Below the pieces are notes generated by a model that was not told the DNA's origin, ran no database searches, and saw only the letters and a list, made by a program, of their open reading frames with translations. 64,000 nucleotides of DNA from Halorubrum ruber (GTDB lineage Archaea > Halobacteriota > Halobacteria > Halobacteriales > Haloferacaceae): contig NZ_CP073695.1 of NCBI RefSeq assembly GCF_018228765.1, positions 1,674,001-1,738,000 on the forward strand, read 5' to 3'. Positions 1 to 11,796 of the stretch are shown in pieces. A program made the position numbers and the translations under genes. Every line of letters starts with the position of its first letter. The first letter of the stretch is position 1.

Positions 1-2381
<2,381 letters not shown>

Positions 2382-2472
2382 CCGCCTCCCGCGAGCCGAC
2401 CCGTTTTCGCGTTCCCCGCCGACCGCGAGCCGCGTGTCCGGGCTTGAAGTCCCGCCGCGACGAGCGATCGCC

Positions 2473-2853
2473 ATGGAACGCCGCAGACTCCTCGCCGCGG
2501 GGACTGGCGCGCTCGCGGTCGCGGCCGCCGGCTGTCTCGGCTCCGACCCCGACCCGAGTCGACTCGACCTGACAGTCCGCAACGACGGCGACGGCCCGGT
2601 CGACGTGGAGGTGACCGTCGCGGGCGACGACGGGACCACCTACGCCGAGGAGTCCGACCGCGTCGACGCCGGCGTCGCTCGGGCGTTCGAGGTCGCCGTA
2701 GGGGCGACGGGCCGACACGAGGTAACGGTGACCGGCGCCGACTGGGAGGGGCGGCTCGCGTGGGACGCCGGGACCTGTGCGCTGTACGACGGGGAGGTGT
2801 CGGTCGACTCCGAGACCGTCGCGGTCGCGGGCGAGTGCGCCGACCTACGATAG
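2473..2853 (+). CDS. Small Tat-exported lipoprotein, unknown function
   Basis: A 126-residue protein starting at the ATG at 2473. The N-terminus has a twin-arginine run (RRRLL, residues 3-7), a short Ala-rich hydrophobic stretch and a lipobox ending at Cys21 (VAAAGC), so it is predicted to be exported folded and lipid-anchored outside the membrane. The mature part alternates Val/Thr/Asp strands (LDLTVRNDGDGPVDVEVTV) and looks like an all-beta immunoglobulin-like or FxLYD-like fold; the family was not identified. It follows gyrA by about 90 bases on the same strand, so it could be co-transcribed, but no functional link is evident. Confidence 0.8.
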   Translation: MERRRLLAAGTGALAVAAAGCLGSDPDPSRLDLTVRNDGDGPVDVEVTVAGDDGTTYAEESDRVDAGVARAFEVAVGATGRHEVTVTGADWEGRLAWDAGTCALYDGEVSVDSETVAVAGECADLR

Positions 2854-2901
2854 ATCCTTCAGGAAAGTTACTTACTGTCGCCGCGAAAATCACCGCACGA
2901 G

Positions 2902-4932
2902 ATGGACGAGTACGAGGGGATAGACGAGGTCGTACACGAGCCGAGCGAGGCGTTCGCCGAGTCGACGAACGTCGCCTCGTTCATGCGCGAGTACGGGATC
3001 GACGACTACGAGGCGCTCATCGAGCGGACCACCTCCGAGGTCGAGGGCGAGCCCGCGTCCGGCGTCGACTGGTTCTGGGACGAGATCGTCGACTACCTCG
3101 ACATCGACTTCTACACCGACTACGACGCGGTTCGCGACGACTCCGATGGTCCGCAGTTCTCCGACTGGTACCCCGGCGGCGAGATCAACGTCGCGCACAA
3201 CGTCGTCGACCGCCACGCCGCGGTCGACTCGCCGAACCGGAACCGCGTCGCGCTGATCTGGGAGGGCGAGCCCGGCGACGTCCGCGAGATCACCTTCCAC
3301 GAGCTCCGCCGGCAGAGCGACAGGGTCGCGAACTACCTGACGGAGGCCGGGATCGAGACCGGCGACACCGTCGGCCTCTACATGCCGATGGTGCCCGAGG
3401 TCGTCTCCATCCTCTACGGCTGCCTGAAGGTCGGCGCGATCGCCGTGCCGATATTCTCCGGCTTCGGCCGCGAGGCGACCGCGACGCGGATCGAAGACGC
3501 GGAGCCCTCGGTACTTTTCACCGGCGACGGGTTCTACCGGCGGGGCAGTGAGGTCCGACTGAAGGGGACCGCGGACGAGGCGATCGCGGACGCGGGGCAG
3601 GTCGAGGAGGTCGTCGTGTACGACCGGCTCGGGGCGACGCCCGCGGGTGACGCCGCCGACTCCGGAGCCACCGCTGACCCCGTCCCGTGGAACGACGACC
3701 GCGACCGGACGTGGGAGGAGGCGGTCGGCTCGCAGCCGTCCGCGTACGAGACGAAGCACCTCCCGAGCGACCAGGAGTCCATGCTGCTGTACTCCTCGGG
3801 GACCACCGGCGAGCCCAAGGGGATCGTCCACACCCACGCCGGCGTCCTCACGCAGTGCGCCAAGGAGATCCACTTCGGCTTCGACCAGAAGCCCGCCGAC
3901 CGGTTCTTCTGGGTCTCTGACATCGGCTGGATGATGGGGCCGTGGACGCTGATCGGCAACCACGCGTTCGGCGGGACCGTGGTGATGTACGAGGGCGCGC
4001 CCGACCATCCCGAGCCGGACCGCTTCTGGGAGCTGATCGACCGACACGGGATCACGCAGTTCGGCATCTCGCCGACCGCGATCCGGGCGCTCCGCAAGCA
4101 CGGGGATCAGTGGGTGGAGGGCCACGACCTCTCCTCGCTCCGAATCTTGGGTTCCACCGGCGAGCCGTGGGACCCCGAGTCGTGGCGGTGGTTCTACGAC
4201 GCGGTCGGCAGCGGGGAGTGCCCCATCGTCAACATCTCCGGGGGCACGGAGATCTGCGGCTGCTTCCTGATGCCGATGCCGAACCAGCCGCTCAAGCCCT
4301 GTACGCTCGGCGGGCCGGGCCTCGGGATGGACATCGACATCGTCGACGAGACCGGCGAGTCCGTCAGGGAGTCGGGCCAGCGCGGCTACCTCGTCGCGCG
4401 CGACTCGTGTCCGTCGATGACGAAGTCGCTGTGGTCGGGCGACGAGCGCTACCTCGACGAGTACTGGTCGACGTGGCCCGACCTGTGGGACCACGGCGAC
4501 TTCGCGCAGAAGGATTCGGACGGCTTCTGGTTCCTCCACGGCCGCGCCGACGACGCGCTCAACGTCGCGGGCCGGAAGGTCGGCCCGGCCGAGATCGAGG
4601 GCGTCCTCATCGACCACGACGCCGTCAATCAGGCGGCCGCGGTCGGCGTCCCCGACGAAACCACCGGCACTGCGGTCGTCGCGTACGTCGTCCTCGAACC
4701 GGGCGTCGACCCGAGCGACGACCTCCGCGACGAGCTACGGGCGCTGGTGGGCGACGAGCACGGCAAGCCGTTCCGGCCGCGAGAGCTGCTGTTCGTCGAC
4801 GCGTTCCCCAAGACGCAGTCGGGGAAGATCATCCGGCGCGCGATCGAGTCGGTGTATAACGATGAGGACCCCGGCGACCTCTCCTCGATGGAGAACCCGG
4901 AGGCGCTGGAGGCGCTGCGCGACCCCGCCTGA
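2902..4932 (+). CDS. AMP-forming acyl-CoA (acetyl/propionyl-type) synthetase
   Basis: A 676-residue adenylate-forming enzyme that activates a short-chain carboxylic acid to its acyl-CoA with ATP. The P-loop-like motif YSSGTTGEPKG lies at residues 297-307. Other adenylation motifs follow (GWMMGPW, the GGTEICG core, HGRADDALNVAGRKVGPAEIE), and the catalytic Lys642 is in TQSGKII. An ACS-type N-terminal domain with WYPGGEINVAHN precedes them. The length matches acetyl-CoA synthetase-like enzymes, but the pocket differs enough that acetate, propionate or another short acid is possible. A TATA-like stretch (gttactta, about 2870) sits about 30 bases before the ATG, consistent with a leaderless transcript. 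Confidence 0.87.
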   Translation: MDEYEGIDEVVHEPSEAFAESTNVASFMREYGIDDYEALIERTTSEVEGEPASGVDWFWDEIVDYLDIDFYTDYDAVRDDSDGPQFSDWYPGGEINVAHNVVDRHAAVDSPNRNRVALIWEGEPGDVREITFHELRRQSDRVANYLTEAGIETGDTVGLYMPMVPEVVSILYGCLKVGAIAVPIFSGFGREATATRIEDAEPSVLFTGDGFYRRGSEVRLKGTADEAIADAGQVEEVVVYDRLGATPAGDAADSGATADPVPWNDDRDRTWEEAVGSQPSAYETKHLPSDQESMLLYSSGTTGEPKGIVHTHAGVLTQCAKEIHFGFDQKPADRFFWVSDIGWMMGPWTLIGNHAFGGTVVMYEGAPDHPEPDRFWELIDRHGITQFGISPTAIRALRKHGDQWVEGHDLSSLRILGSTGEPWDPESWRWFYDAVGSGECPIVNISGGTEICGCFLMPMPNQPLKPCTLGGPGLGMDIDIVDETGESVRESGQRGYLVARDSCPSMTKSLWSGDERYLDEYWSTWPDLWDHGDFAQKDSDGFWFLHGRADDALNVAGRKVGPAEIEGVLIDHDAVNQAAAVGVPDETTGTAVVAYVVLEPGVDPSDDLRDELRALVGDEHGKPFRPRELLFVDAFPKTQSGKIIRRAIESVYNDEDPGDLSSMENPEALEALRDPA

Positions 4933-4966
4933 ACCACTTCGGGGTCGCGTCCGCTACCTTCACCCT

Positions 4967-5446
4967 TCAGGCGGTCGCGTCCGCCACCGCCTCGTCGAGC
5001 GCTTCGTAGTCCGGCTCCTGTCCGGCGTTGTCCGCGAGCCAGCGGTACGTCACGGTCCCGTCCGCGTCGATCACGAAGACGGCGCGCTGCGCGACCGTCT
5101 CGACGCCGTAGCCCTCGAACGCCTCGATCACGTCGTACGCCTCGATCGCGCGGTGGTCCGGGTCGGCGACCAAGGCGAACGGGAGGTCGTACTGCGCGCG
5201 GTACGCGCCGAGCGCGTGCGGGAGGTCGGTGCTCACGCCGAACAGGGTGCAGTCGTCGCGGTCGAACCCGTCGCGGAGCGCCTCCATCTCGTCGGTACAG
5301 GTGTTCGAGAAGGCGGCGGGGAAGAAGGCGAGGACGACCGGCTCGTCGCCGAGGTGGTCCGAGAGGCGGAAGGGTTCGATGTCGCCGTCCACGAGCGATC
5401 CGGTGAAGTCGGGGGCGTCATCGCCGACGTCTGTCATATCAGACAT
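4967..5446 (-). CDS. Peroxiredoxin (AhpC/TSA, Bcp-like)
   Basis: A thiol peroxidase reducing H2O2 or organic peroxides in the cytoplasm. The peroxidatic site is PAAFSNTC (a PxxxSxxC variant of the usual PxxxTxxC), with Cys50 counted from the ATG at 5446. The fold follows the family order: APDF at the N-terminus, VVLAFFPAAF, FGVSTDLPHALGAYR, LPFALVADPDH, then RAVFVIDADGTVTYRW. A second ATG three codons later (5437) and a longer start at 5500 are possible. The 5446 start was chosen because the family begins a few residues before the APDF motif. It is convergent with the acyl-CoA synthetase (34-base gap). Confidence 0.87.
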   Translation of the reverse strand: MSDMTDVGDDAPDFTGSLVDGDIEPFRLSDHLGDEPVVLAFFPAAFSNTCTDEMEALRDGFDRDDCTLFGVSTDLPHALGAYRAQYDLPFALVADPDHRAIEAYDVIEAFEGYGVETVAQRAVFVIDADGTVTYRWLADNAGQEPDYEALDEAVADATA

Positions 5447-5584
5447 CTCGTCGGCCGCGGGTATCACGGTTTCGACGGCGGAACTCCGCAGGACGCTCAT
5501 TCCTCGAACCGTATCGCGGGGGAGGGGAGCCGGCCCAGTCGGCGGTCCGGGGAGAGAACCAAGTGCCCCGAAGACGAAGGGCCA

Positions 5585-6505
5585 ATGATGTCCCGCCCTC
5601 CACGCCGCCTCTCCCGTCGACGGACAGTACTGCTCACGGCGACCGCGTCACTAACTGCGCTGTCGGGCTGTTCCACGAACGACCAAGCGGACGGCGCTCG
5701 CGCGGAGACGGTGCTTCAACTCGACGAAGCCTCGCCGGTCGGCGTCTCCAACGAGTTCAGCACGCCGGTCGACGCCGTCGGCCACGCGGGACGGGCGGCC
5801 GTCCGGACCGCGATCGACGGCGGGGAAGGGACCGTCGACGGGTACTACGGCCCCGGCGTCTCGGCGCCGTACGTCGTCACCGACGACGCCGAGTACTACT
5901 GCGTCGAGACCGAAACGGTCGATTCCGTCGCGGCACCGGGCTACGCGTACACGGTCGAGGTCGATTCCGTCGACTCGTTCCTTCTCGGTCCCCCGTCGAG
6001 CGTCCCGTTCGCCGACCTCCCGGAGCACGACCGGGACGTCGTTCGGGACGCCCTCGGCGACGCGTCGCTGATCCACGCGCCGCACTACCCGCCGTTCGGA
6101 GTCACGTTCGCGTACGCGTCCGCCGAGCGGCGGGAGCGCTCGCGGTTCGTCCCCGAAAACGACGGCCAACGGGTCGAGTGGGACGGCGAACTGCTCCGGT
6201 TCGCGTTCGAGGGGGAACGGTCGGTCAATGTCGCGACGGTCGCCGTCCGCGCCGACCGCGTCGCCTCGTCGCAGCGCGAGTTCCGTCGGGCCGTCGGCGA
6301 GGAGCGCGGCCGGTCGATCGACGATCCGACCGCGGACCAGCGAGCGGTCCTCGACGAGGCCGTCGATTCTGAGTACGCCGAGTCCCCGCCACACTCGGAG
6401 GCGTTCGCGACGGTCCTCGACGCGCTCTCGGCTGACGGGGAGGTCGTCCCGCTCGTCCGCTACGACGGCAGCTGGTACTTCACGCATTTTTCCCGGGCGG
6501 ACTGA
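5585..6505 (+). CDS. Tat lipoprotein, unknown function
   Basis: A 306-residue protein starting at the tandem ATG at 5585/5588. The N-terminus carries SRRRTVLL followed by a hydrophobic stretch and the lipobox LSGC with Cys29, so it is predicted to be Tat-exported and lipid-anchored. The mature protein is acidic and contains a pair of nearby Tyr/Cys residues (EYYCVETE) in the first third. No enzymatic motif was recognised. The family appears specific to haloarchaea. It lies just upstream of tatA on the same strand; the closeness to a Tat component is suggestive but may be chance. Confidence 0.78.
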   Translation: MMSRPPRRLSRRRTVLLTATASLTALSGCSTNDQADGARAETVLQLDEASPVGVSNEFSTPVDAVGHAGRAAVRTAIDGGEGTVDGYYGPGVSAPYVVTDDAEYYCVETETVDSVAAPGYAYTVEVDSVDSFLLGPPSSVPFADLPEHDRDVVRDALGDASLIHAPHYPPFGVTFAYASAERRERSRFVPENDGQRVEWDGELLRFAFEGERSVNVATVAVRADRVASSQREFRRAVGEERGRSIDDPTADQRAVLDEAVDSEYAESPPHSEAFATVLDALSADGEVVPLVRYDGSWYFTHFSRAD

Positions 6506-6546
6506 CTCGGGCGGCCCGCGCGTCGAATCGGACGAGGCAAAAAGAC

Positions 6547-6554
6547 TATAATCG
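6547..6554 (+). promoter_or_regulatory. TATA box of tatA
   Basis: The octamer CTATAATC lies 25-32 bases upstream of the tatA ATG at 6579, the spacing expected for a haloarchaeal TATA box with a leaderless or nearly leaderless start. Confidence 0.5.
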
Positions 6555-6578
6555 ACACAGGGCTACTGCGAGACAGAG

Positions 6579-6854
6579 ATGGTAAGTGCGACACCACTAA
6601 TCGGCGGCATTCCGGCGGGGCCGGAGCTCCTCATCATCCTGCTCGTGTTGGTCCTGCTGTTCGGGGCGAACAAGATCCCGAAGCTCGCTCGGTCGACCGG
6701 GCAGGCGATGGGAGAGTTCAAGAAGGGCCGCGAACAGGTCGAAGAGGAGCTGAAAGACATGCAAGACGGCGAAAAGGCGGACTCGACGCTCGACGACGAG
6801 GACGACGACCTCGACGAGCTCGAGACCGAGACCGACAAGGAAACCAGCACGTAA
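6579..6854 (+). CDS. tatA: Twin-arginine translocase subunit TatA
   Basis: A 91-residue pore-forming component of the Tat pathway, which exports folded proteins. It has one N-terminal transmembrane helix (about residues 14-30, PELLIILLVLVLLFG), the FG hinge, then the amphipathic helix ANKIPKLARSTGQAMGEFKKG, and an acidic tail rich in Asp/Glu. Order and length fit TatA/TatE. Haloarchaea send most secreted proteins through Tat, and several Tat substrates are in this window (2473, 5585, 40955). tatC is not in the window. Confidence 0.92.
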   Translation: MVSATPLIGGIPAGPELLIILLVLVLLFGANKIPKLARSTGQAMGEFKKGREQVEEELKDMQDGEKADSTLDDEDDDLDELETETDKETST

Positions 6855-6907
6855 GCCGGCCCCCTCCGCCGACCGATCCCCGCAGTTCCGTTTTCTCCAT
6901 CCGTTCT

Positions 6908-6980
6908 GGGCGCGTGGCCTAGCGGACAGGGCGAGAGGTTCCTAACCTCTCGATCGCGGGTTCGAATCCCGTCGCGCCCG
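6908..6980 (+). tRNA. tRNA-Arg, anticodon CCU
   Basis: A 73-base cloverleaf. The acceptor stem GGGCGCG (6908-6914) pairs with CGCGCCC (6973-6979), with discriminator G at 6980. The D arm is GCC...GGGC. The anticodon stem AGAGG/CCTCT encloses loop TTCCTAA with anticodon CCT, which reads AGG. The T arm is GCGGG-TTCGAAT-CCCGT. No intron is seen and CCA is not encoded. Part of its 3' end is repeated 70 bases downstream. Confidence 0.95.
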
Positions 6981-7047
6981 TTCCTTCGCTTCGCTCAGTC
7001 ACGGGCGCGACTGGCTCCACGCTCGCTCGCTCCGCTCGCTCGCGTGG

Positions 7048-7113
7048 ATCCCGCCGCGCCCTTTTAACACATTTAAGTGACGTTTGATGGAGCTATTCGG
7101 TTATTTAAATGAC
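7048..7113 (+). repeat. Partial copy of the tRNA-Arg 3' end followed by paired AT-rich repeats
   Basis: ATCCCGCCGCGCCC (7048-7061) matches the tRNA 3' end (6966-6979) at 13 of 14 bases. It is followed by a T run and two near-identical AT-rich words, ATTTAAGTGAC (7071-7081) and ATTTAAATGAC (7103-7113), 32 bases apart. A duplicated tRNA end is what an integrated element leaves as att sites, but only about 70 bases separate the copies and no integrase lies here, so at most this is a remnant. Confidence 0.45.
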
Positions 7114-7144
7114 ACTAGCCGGGCTCGGCGTTTCCGAGCGCGGC

Positions 7145-7843
7145 TCAGTCCGTCTCCTCCCCCAGCCATCGGAACGAGTGCGCCGCGAGCGCGACTGCTC
7201 CGACCGCGATGGCGAGCGTCGCGGCCGCCAGTCCGGGGCCCGGCTCGTACAGTAGCGGCGGGTGGAAACCGAACCCGTAGTCGATGACGACGTTTACGAC
7301 GCCGAGCGCGAGCGCCGTCGCGAGCGCCCCGCGGGTCGTGCGTCCGAAGGCGGGGAACAGCAACGCGAGCCCCACGAACAGCAGGTGCGTGCCGATCACG
7401 CCCCAGTAGTAGATCCAGGCGTCGGGCGCGGCGACGTACTCGCCGAACGCGAGGTTAAGCGAGACCAGCGGCCAGACGCCGAACTGGACCAGCCAGACGA
7501 ACGCGAGCGTGTGGAGGTACGCCAACGGCCGCGACGTGGGAGCGTCCGCGGTGACGTTGCCGCCGCGTCGCACGGTCGCGACGAGGGTCGCGAGGACTGC
7601 GCCGCCGAGCGCGACCGCGACCGCCGAGTCCGCGTACAGCGGCCAGAGCGCGATCGGCACCTCGCCCGCGGTCGGCGCGTAGTACCCGATCCCCACCGCG
7701 AGCATGAACGCGGTGAACGCGCAGACGACGGCGAGGCTCCGCGGCGTCCCGAGCAGTTCCTCGGCGATCGCCGCCCGGACCCGCCGCCTGACCGACGGCC
7801 GGCGCAGTCGTCGAAGCCGTCGGAGTCGCTCGGCGCGTGACAC
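7145..7843 (-). CDS. DUF1405-like polytopic membrane protein
   Basis: A 232-residue integral membrane protein with a basic N-terminus (repeated RLRRLRR) and about five or six predicted helices. The segment YYAPTAGEVPIALWPLYADS resembles the conserved tryptophan-proline-aspartate core of the DUF1405 family (Bacillus YpjA-like), and WIYYWGVIGTH and VIDYGFGFHPP fit later helices. The function of the family is unknown. It is divergent from the pilus-like operon, with 107 bases between the two starts. Confidence 0.68.
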   Translation of the reverse strand: MSRAERLRRLRRLRRPSVRRRVRAAIAEELLGTPRSLAVVCAFTAFMLAVGIGYYAPTAGEVPIALWPLYADSAVAVALGGAVLATLVATVRRGGNVTADAPTSRPLAYLHTLAFVWLVQFGVWPLVSLNLAFGEYVAAPDAWIYYWGVIGTHLLFVGLALLFPAFGRTTRGALATALALGVVNVVIDYGFGFHPPLLYEPGPGLAAATLAIAVGAVALAAHSFRWLGEETD

Positions 7844-7950
7844 GATCGCCGATCGGTGCGCGGGGGCCTAAAATCCGCCCGTCGACGACGATTATCAATC
7901 GCGGTGTTTTGCGAGACACCTTTTTCAACGGACGCGCCGTTCCCTCGACC

Positions 7951-10900
7951 ATGGCCAACGAGGACGCCGAGCGGTCCGCCCCCCGATCCGACCCCGAGGG
8001 CGATCGCTCGGCGTCCGGCGCGTCCGAGTCCGAGCCGAAGGACGCGGACACGACCGAACCGGACGCGGTAGACACGGACATGGCGGAAGAGGAATCGGCG
8101 GACTCGACGGGCGCTGAGCCGGAAGAACGACACGAGACGGCCGATTCGGACGGCGGGGCGTCCGTCGCCCGGGGGTCCGACGAGCGGGACGAAACGAACG
8201 ACGGCGCGCCGGTCGTCACCGACCGGTACACCTGGCGATCGCTGCTGGCGGAACGAGGACGCGAGGACGCCGCCGAGCGCGTGTACGCCGACGTACCGGA
8301 CGCGCCGGTCGTCCCGGCGGACGCCGTCGCGCTTCATCTTCCCAACGGCGTCGACCGGGTCGTCCGCGCCCCGGGCGTCGACGAGCCCTTCGAGGCGGAC
8401 GGCGAGACCGACGTCCCCGGCCACGGAACCCCCGAGCGGGGGACGCTCGTGGTCGGCACCGACGCCGTCGTCCTCGACGGGGGCGCCGTCGTGCCGACCG
8501 GTGAGCTGGTGGCGGCGCCGGCGACGCCCGAACCCGCCGACAAGGACGAGCGCGAGAAAGACACCGCTGACGAGGAGAACTCCGAAAAAAACGCGGACGC
8601 CGAGACCGTCGAAGACGCTGCGCCGGACGAGGCGCGATCCGACGCCGACGAGACGGACTCGGACGAAGTGGGAGATGCGGACGAGACGGACTCGGACGAG
8701 GCCGAACGCGTTGATACCGGCCCCGAGACGGTCTTCGACACCCCGGTCGGCCGCGGCGGCGTCTCTGGGGTCGTTGTCGCGTCCGGCGGCGACGTCGAGT
8801 CGGTCCCGTCGCGCGCGCCGACTCCGGACGAGTGGAACCGGGTCGAGTTCGACCCGGCGACGCTCCTCGGGTTCGACCCGAGCGAGACCGACTACCGGTT
8901 CCGCGCCGCGGCCGCGGTCGGAGACGTCCTCTGGGACCTGTGCGCGGCCCGGTACGACCCCTACTCCGTCCCGGTGTTGAAGGGGTACTACACGTGGGAC
9001 GACTACCGCGAGGAGTTCTTCCTCGACGAGGAGGGGAACCCGCCGACCGAGGAGAACGAGGAGGGAGAGGCGGTGCCGCTGGAGTTCACCCACGAGGACA
9101 AGACCGAGGCGCTCGGATTCGATCCGGACCGGACCGAGGACCTGCTCGGCGCGGGGGGTGCCGCGGCGGCCGACCTCGCCGACCTCGTCGACGAGCGGAC
9201 CGTGGACGTCAACCCCGAGGTCGACGAGGACGCGTTCTTCTCGACCGACGAGGGCCACACCACGCTGACGAACCGGTACGACTTGGAGAAGGCGGTACCG
9301 ATGCCGAAGAAGACGCACTTCCAAGAAGAGGAGCGCTACTGGGTGAACAAGCCGTACGCGTTCGTCATCGTCTTTCGGTCTCGGAAGGAGAACGAGGCGA
9401 AGTACTACGCCGTCCAGCCGTACCGGACGGAGATCGAGGCGGACCTCACGGAGTTCCTCACCGGGAAGCTCCGCACGTCGATCAAGTACGCCGACGAGTC
9501 CATCGCGGGCGGCGACGAGGCGTTCCGCGAGGAAGTGATAGTCGAGGAGACGCGCACGCTGCTCGACCGCTACGGGCTCTACGAGGACGAGGGCGACGAG
9601 CGCGGCATCGCGGACACGCTGGTCGACCGGTTCGGTATCGACCCGACGGAGGGGATCGCCGGCCGGATCGCGGAGTCGCTGGGCTACGAGCCCCCGACCG
9701 AGGAACCGGCCGACCCGCCGTCGATTAGCGCCCGCCCGGAGCCCGCGGTGCTCGCGGAGGACTCTCGGACCCTGTCGGCCCACCAGGTCGAGAAGCTGCT
9801 GTACTACCTCAAGCGGGACTTCGTCGGCTACGAGCGGATCGACCCGATCAAGTACGACATCAACGTGGAGGACATCTCCTGTGACGGGTACAACTCTCCG
9901 GTCTTCGTCTACCACTCAGAGTACGAGCAGATCATCACCAACGTCTACCACGGCACCGACGAGCTCGACGACTTCGTCGTGAAGCTCGCCCAGCGCTCCG
10001 GGAAGGGGATCTCGAAGCGCCGGCCGCAGGTGGACGCCACCCTCCCCGACGGCTCGCGCGCCCAGCTCACGCTCGGCCGCGAGGTGTCCGACCACGGGAC
10101 CAACTACACGATTCGCCAGTTCAACGACGTCCCCTTCACCCCCATCGACCTGATCAACTGGAAGACGTTCTCGCTCGACGAGATGGCATTCCTCTGGCTC
10201 TCGATCGAGAACCACAAGAGCCTGATCTTCGCCGGCGGCACCGCGTCCGGGAAGACGACGAGCCTGAACGCCGTCTCGCTTTTCATCCCCTCGAACGCGA
10301 AGATCGTCTCCATCGAGGACACGCGCGAGGTCGAACTCCCCCAGCGCAACTGGATCGCCTCCGTCACGCGCCCCTCCTTCTCCGACGACGACAAGGGCGA
10401 TATCGACGAGTTCGACTTACTGGAGGCCGCGCTCCGCCAGCGCCCCGACTACATCGTGATGGGCGAGATCCGCGGCGAGGAGGGCCGCACCGCCTTCCAG
10501 GTGATGTCCACCGGACACACCACCTACACGACGTTCCACGCCGACTCCGTCGGCGAGGTACTCAAGCGGTTCACCACCGACCCGATCAACGTCTCGAAGA
10601 CGATGTTCACGGCGCTCGATCTGGTCTCGATCCAGACGTCGACGCGGGTTCAGGGGAAGAAGGTGCGCCGGAACAAGTCGATCACGGAGATCAACCACTA
10701 CGACGCCGAGAACGACGAGATCAACGTTCAGGACGTGTTCCAGTGGCAGGCGGAGACGGACGAGTTCCTCCAGATGGGCGACTCGAACACCCTCGAGGAC
10801 ATCATGTTCGACCGCGGCTGGAGCCGGGCGACCCTCGACGAGGAGCTTCGTAAGCGTAGAGTCGTGTTAGCCTACCTCATCGACCGCGGGCTGAACAGCT

Positions 10901-11769
10901 ACGCGCAGGTGGCGGCGACGTTCCAGGCGTTCATCAACGACCCGGAGACGGTCCTCGCCCTGATGGCCAACGAGGAGCTGGAGCGCTCGCTGGAGGACCT
11001 CCGCGAGATGGAGTCGGTGCTGATCAACGTCGACCGCGAGAAGGAGGCGCTGGTCCCCCGGCCGACGCCGGACGCGGACGGCGAGGCGGAGGCCGCGGAG
11101 ATACTCGACGCCGCCGAGGACCTGTTCGAGACGTACCGCGGCGAGGTGCCTGACTCGGTCGCCAACGCCCTCTTAGAGATGGACTACGCGGGCGACGTCG
11201 AGGCCGCCCCGAGCGACCGCGAGGCGCTCGCCGAGACGGCTCGGGAGGCCAAAGCGGCCTACGACGAGCCGGCCGGTCCGGAACCGGCGACGAGTGGGAC
11301 GGACTCGGACGAACCCGACAAACCGCGCCGGGACGCGGAGGGATCGGACTCCTCGGGAACCCCATCTCCGGACCCCGCGCACGGCGACTTCGAGGGGATC
11401 TCCGAGGCGGCCGGCGACGGCTCCGGCGATCCGAACCGGATCGACTTCGGGGAGCCGTTCGACGAGGGGGTCGACGTGCTCTCGTCGCCCGCGGGCCCGC
11501 CCGAGAGGGATGCGGACGCCGAACCGGAGCGAGAGCCCGAAGCGGATGCGAGTCCCGACGTGAGCGAGGGGTTCAGCACCGCGGACCACGTCGCGGGCGA
11601 CCCCGCCGGCGAAGTCGACGACGGAGAGACGGACGGGGACGGCGGAGAGTCTGAGGGGGAAGTGGACGAGCGCGACGACACCGTGGACGAAGAAGCGAGC
11701 GACGACGGCTCGGCCGACGACATCGACGACTGGGGGTTCGACGCCGTCGAACCCGCGGAGGACGGGTGA
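7951..11769 (+). CDS. Type IV pilus/type II secretion ATPase (PilB-like) with large acidic extensions
   Basis: A 1272-residue secretion ATPase expected to power assembly of type IV-like filaments from the cytoplasmic face. The start is the ATG at 7951, 108 bases from the divergent gene. Residues 1 to about 290 are a low-complexity acidic region. The conserved part begins near residue 607 (SAHQVEKLLYYLKRDFVGYERIDP). Walker A GGTASGKTT is at 762-770, followed by SIEDTREVELPQ (Asp box), Walker B DYIVMGEIRGEE at 833-844, and a His box (STGHTTYTTFHADS). After about residue 1030 a second acidic tail runs to the end. Typical family members have 500-900 residues, so this one is unusually long. It begins an operon with PilC and five small pilin-like genes. 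Confidence 0.9.
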   Translation: MANEDAERSAPRSDPEGDRSASGASESEPKDADTTEPDAVDTDMAEEESADSTGAEPEERHETADSDGGASVARGSDERDETNDGAPVVTDRYTWRSLLAERGREDAAERVYADVPDAPVVPADAVALHLPNGVDRVVRAPGVDEPFEADGETDVPGHGTPERGTLVVGTDAVVLDGGAVVPTGELVAAPATPEPADKDEREKDTADEENSEKNADAETVEDAAPDEARSDADETDSDEVGDADETDSDEAERVDTGPETVFDTPVGRGGVSGVVVASGGDVESVPSRAPTPDEWNRVEFDPATLLGFDPSETDYRFRAAAAVGDVLWDLCAARYDPYSVPVLKGYYTWDDYREEFFLDEEGNPPTEENEEGEAVPLEFTHEDKTEALGFDPDRTEDLLGAGGAAAADLADLVDERTVDVNPEVDEDAFFSTDEGHTTLTNRYDLEKAVPMPKKTHFQEEERYWVNKPYAFVIVFRSRKENEAKYYAVQPYRTEIEADLTEFLTGKLRTSIKYADESIAGGDEAFREEVIVEETRTLLDRYGLYEDEGDERGIADTLVDRFGIDPTEGIAGRIAESLGYEPPTEEPADPPSISARPEPAVLAEDSRTLSAHQVEKLLYYLKRDFVGYERIDPIKYDINVEDISCDGYNSPVFVYHSEYEQIITNVYHGTDELDDFVVKLAQRSGKGISKRRPQVDATLPDGSRAQLTLGREVSDHGTNYTIRQFNDVPFTPIDLINWKTFSLDEMAFLWLSIENHKSLIFAGGTASGKTTSLNAVSLFIPSNAKIVSIEDTREVELPQRNWIASVTRPSFSDDDKGDIDEFDLLEAALRQRPDYIVMGEIRGEEGRTAFQVMSTGHTTYTTFHADSVGEVLKRFTTDPINVSKTMFTALDLVSIQTSTRVQGKKVRRNKSITEINHYDAENDEINVQDVFQWQAETDEFLQMGDSNTLEDIMFDRGWSRATLDEELRKRRVVLAYLIDRGLNSYAQVAATFQAFINDPETVLALMANEELERSLEDLREMESVLINVDREKEALVPRPTPDADGEAEAAEILDAAEDLFETYRGEVPDSVANALLEMDYAGDVEAAPSDREALAETAREAKAAYDEPAGPEPATSGTDSDEPDKPRRDAEGSDSSGTPSPDPAHGDFEGISEAAGDGSGDPNRIDFGEPFDEGVDVLSSPAGPPERDADAEPEREPEADASPDVSEGFSTADHVAGDPAGEVDDGETDGDGGESEGEVDERDDTVDEEASDDGSADDIDDWGFDAVEPAEDG

Positions 11770-11796
11770 TCCCATGCCCGTAGCGAGGGCAGCGCC

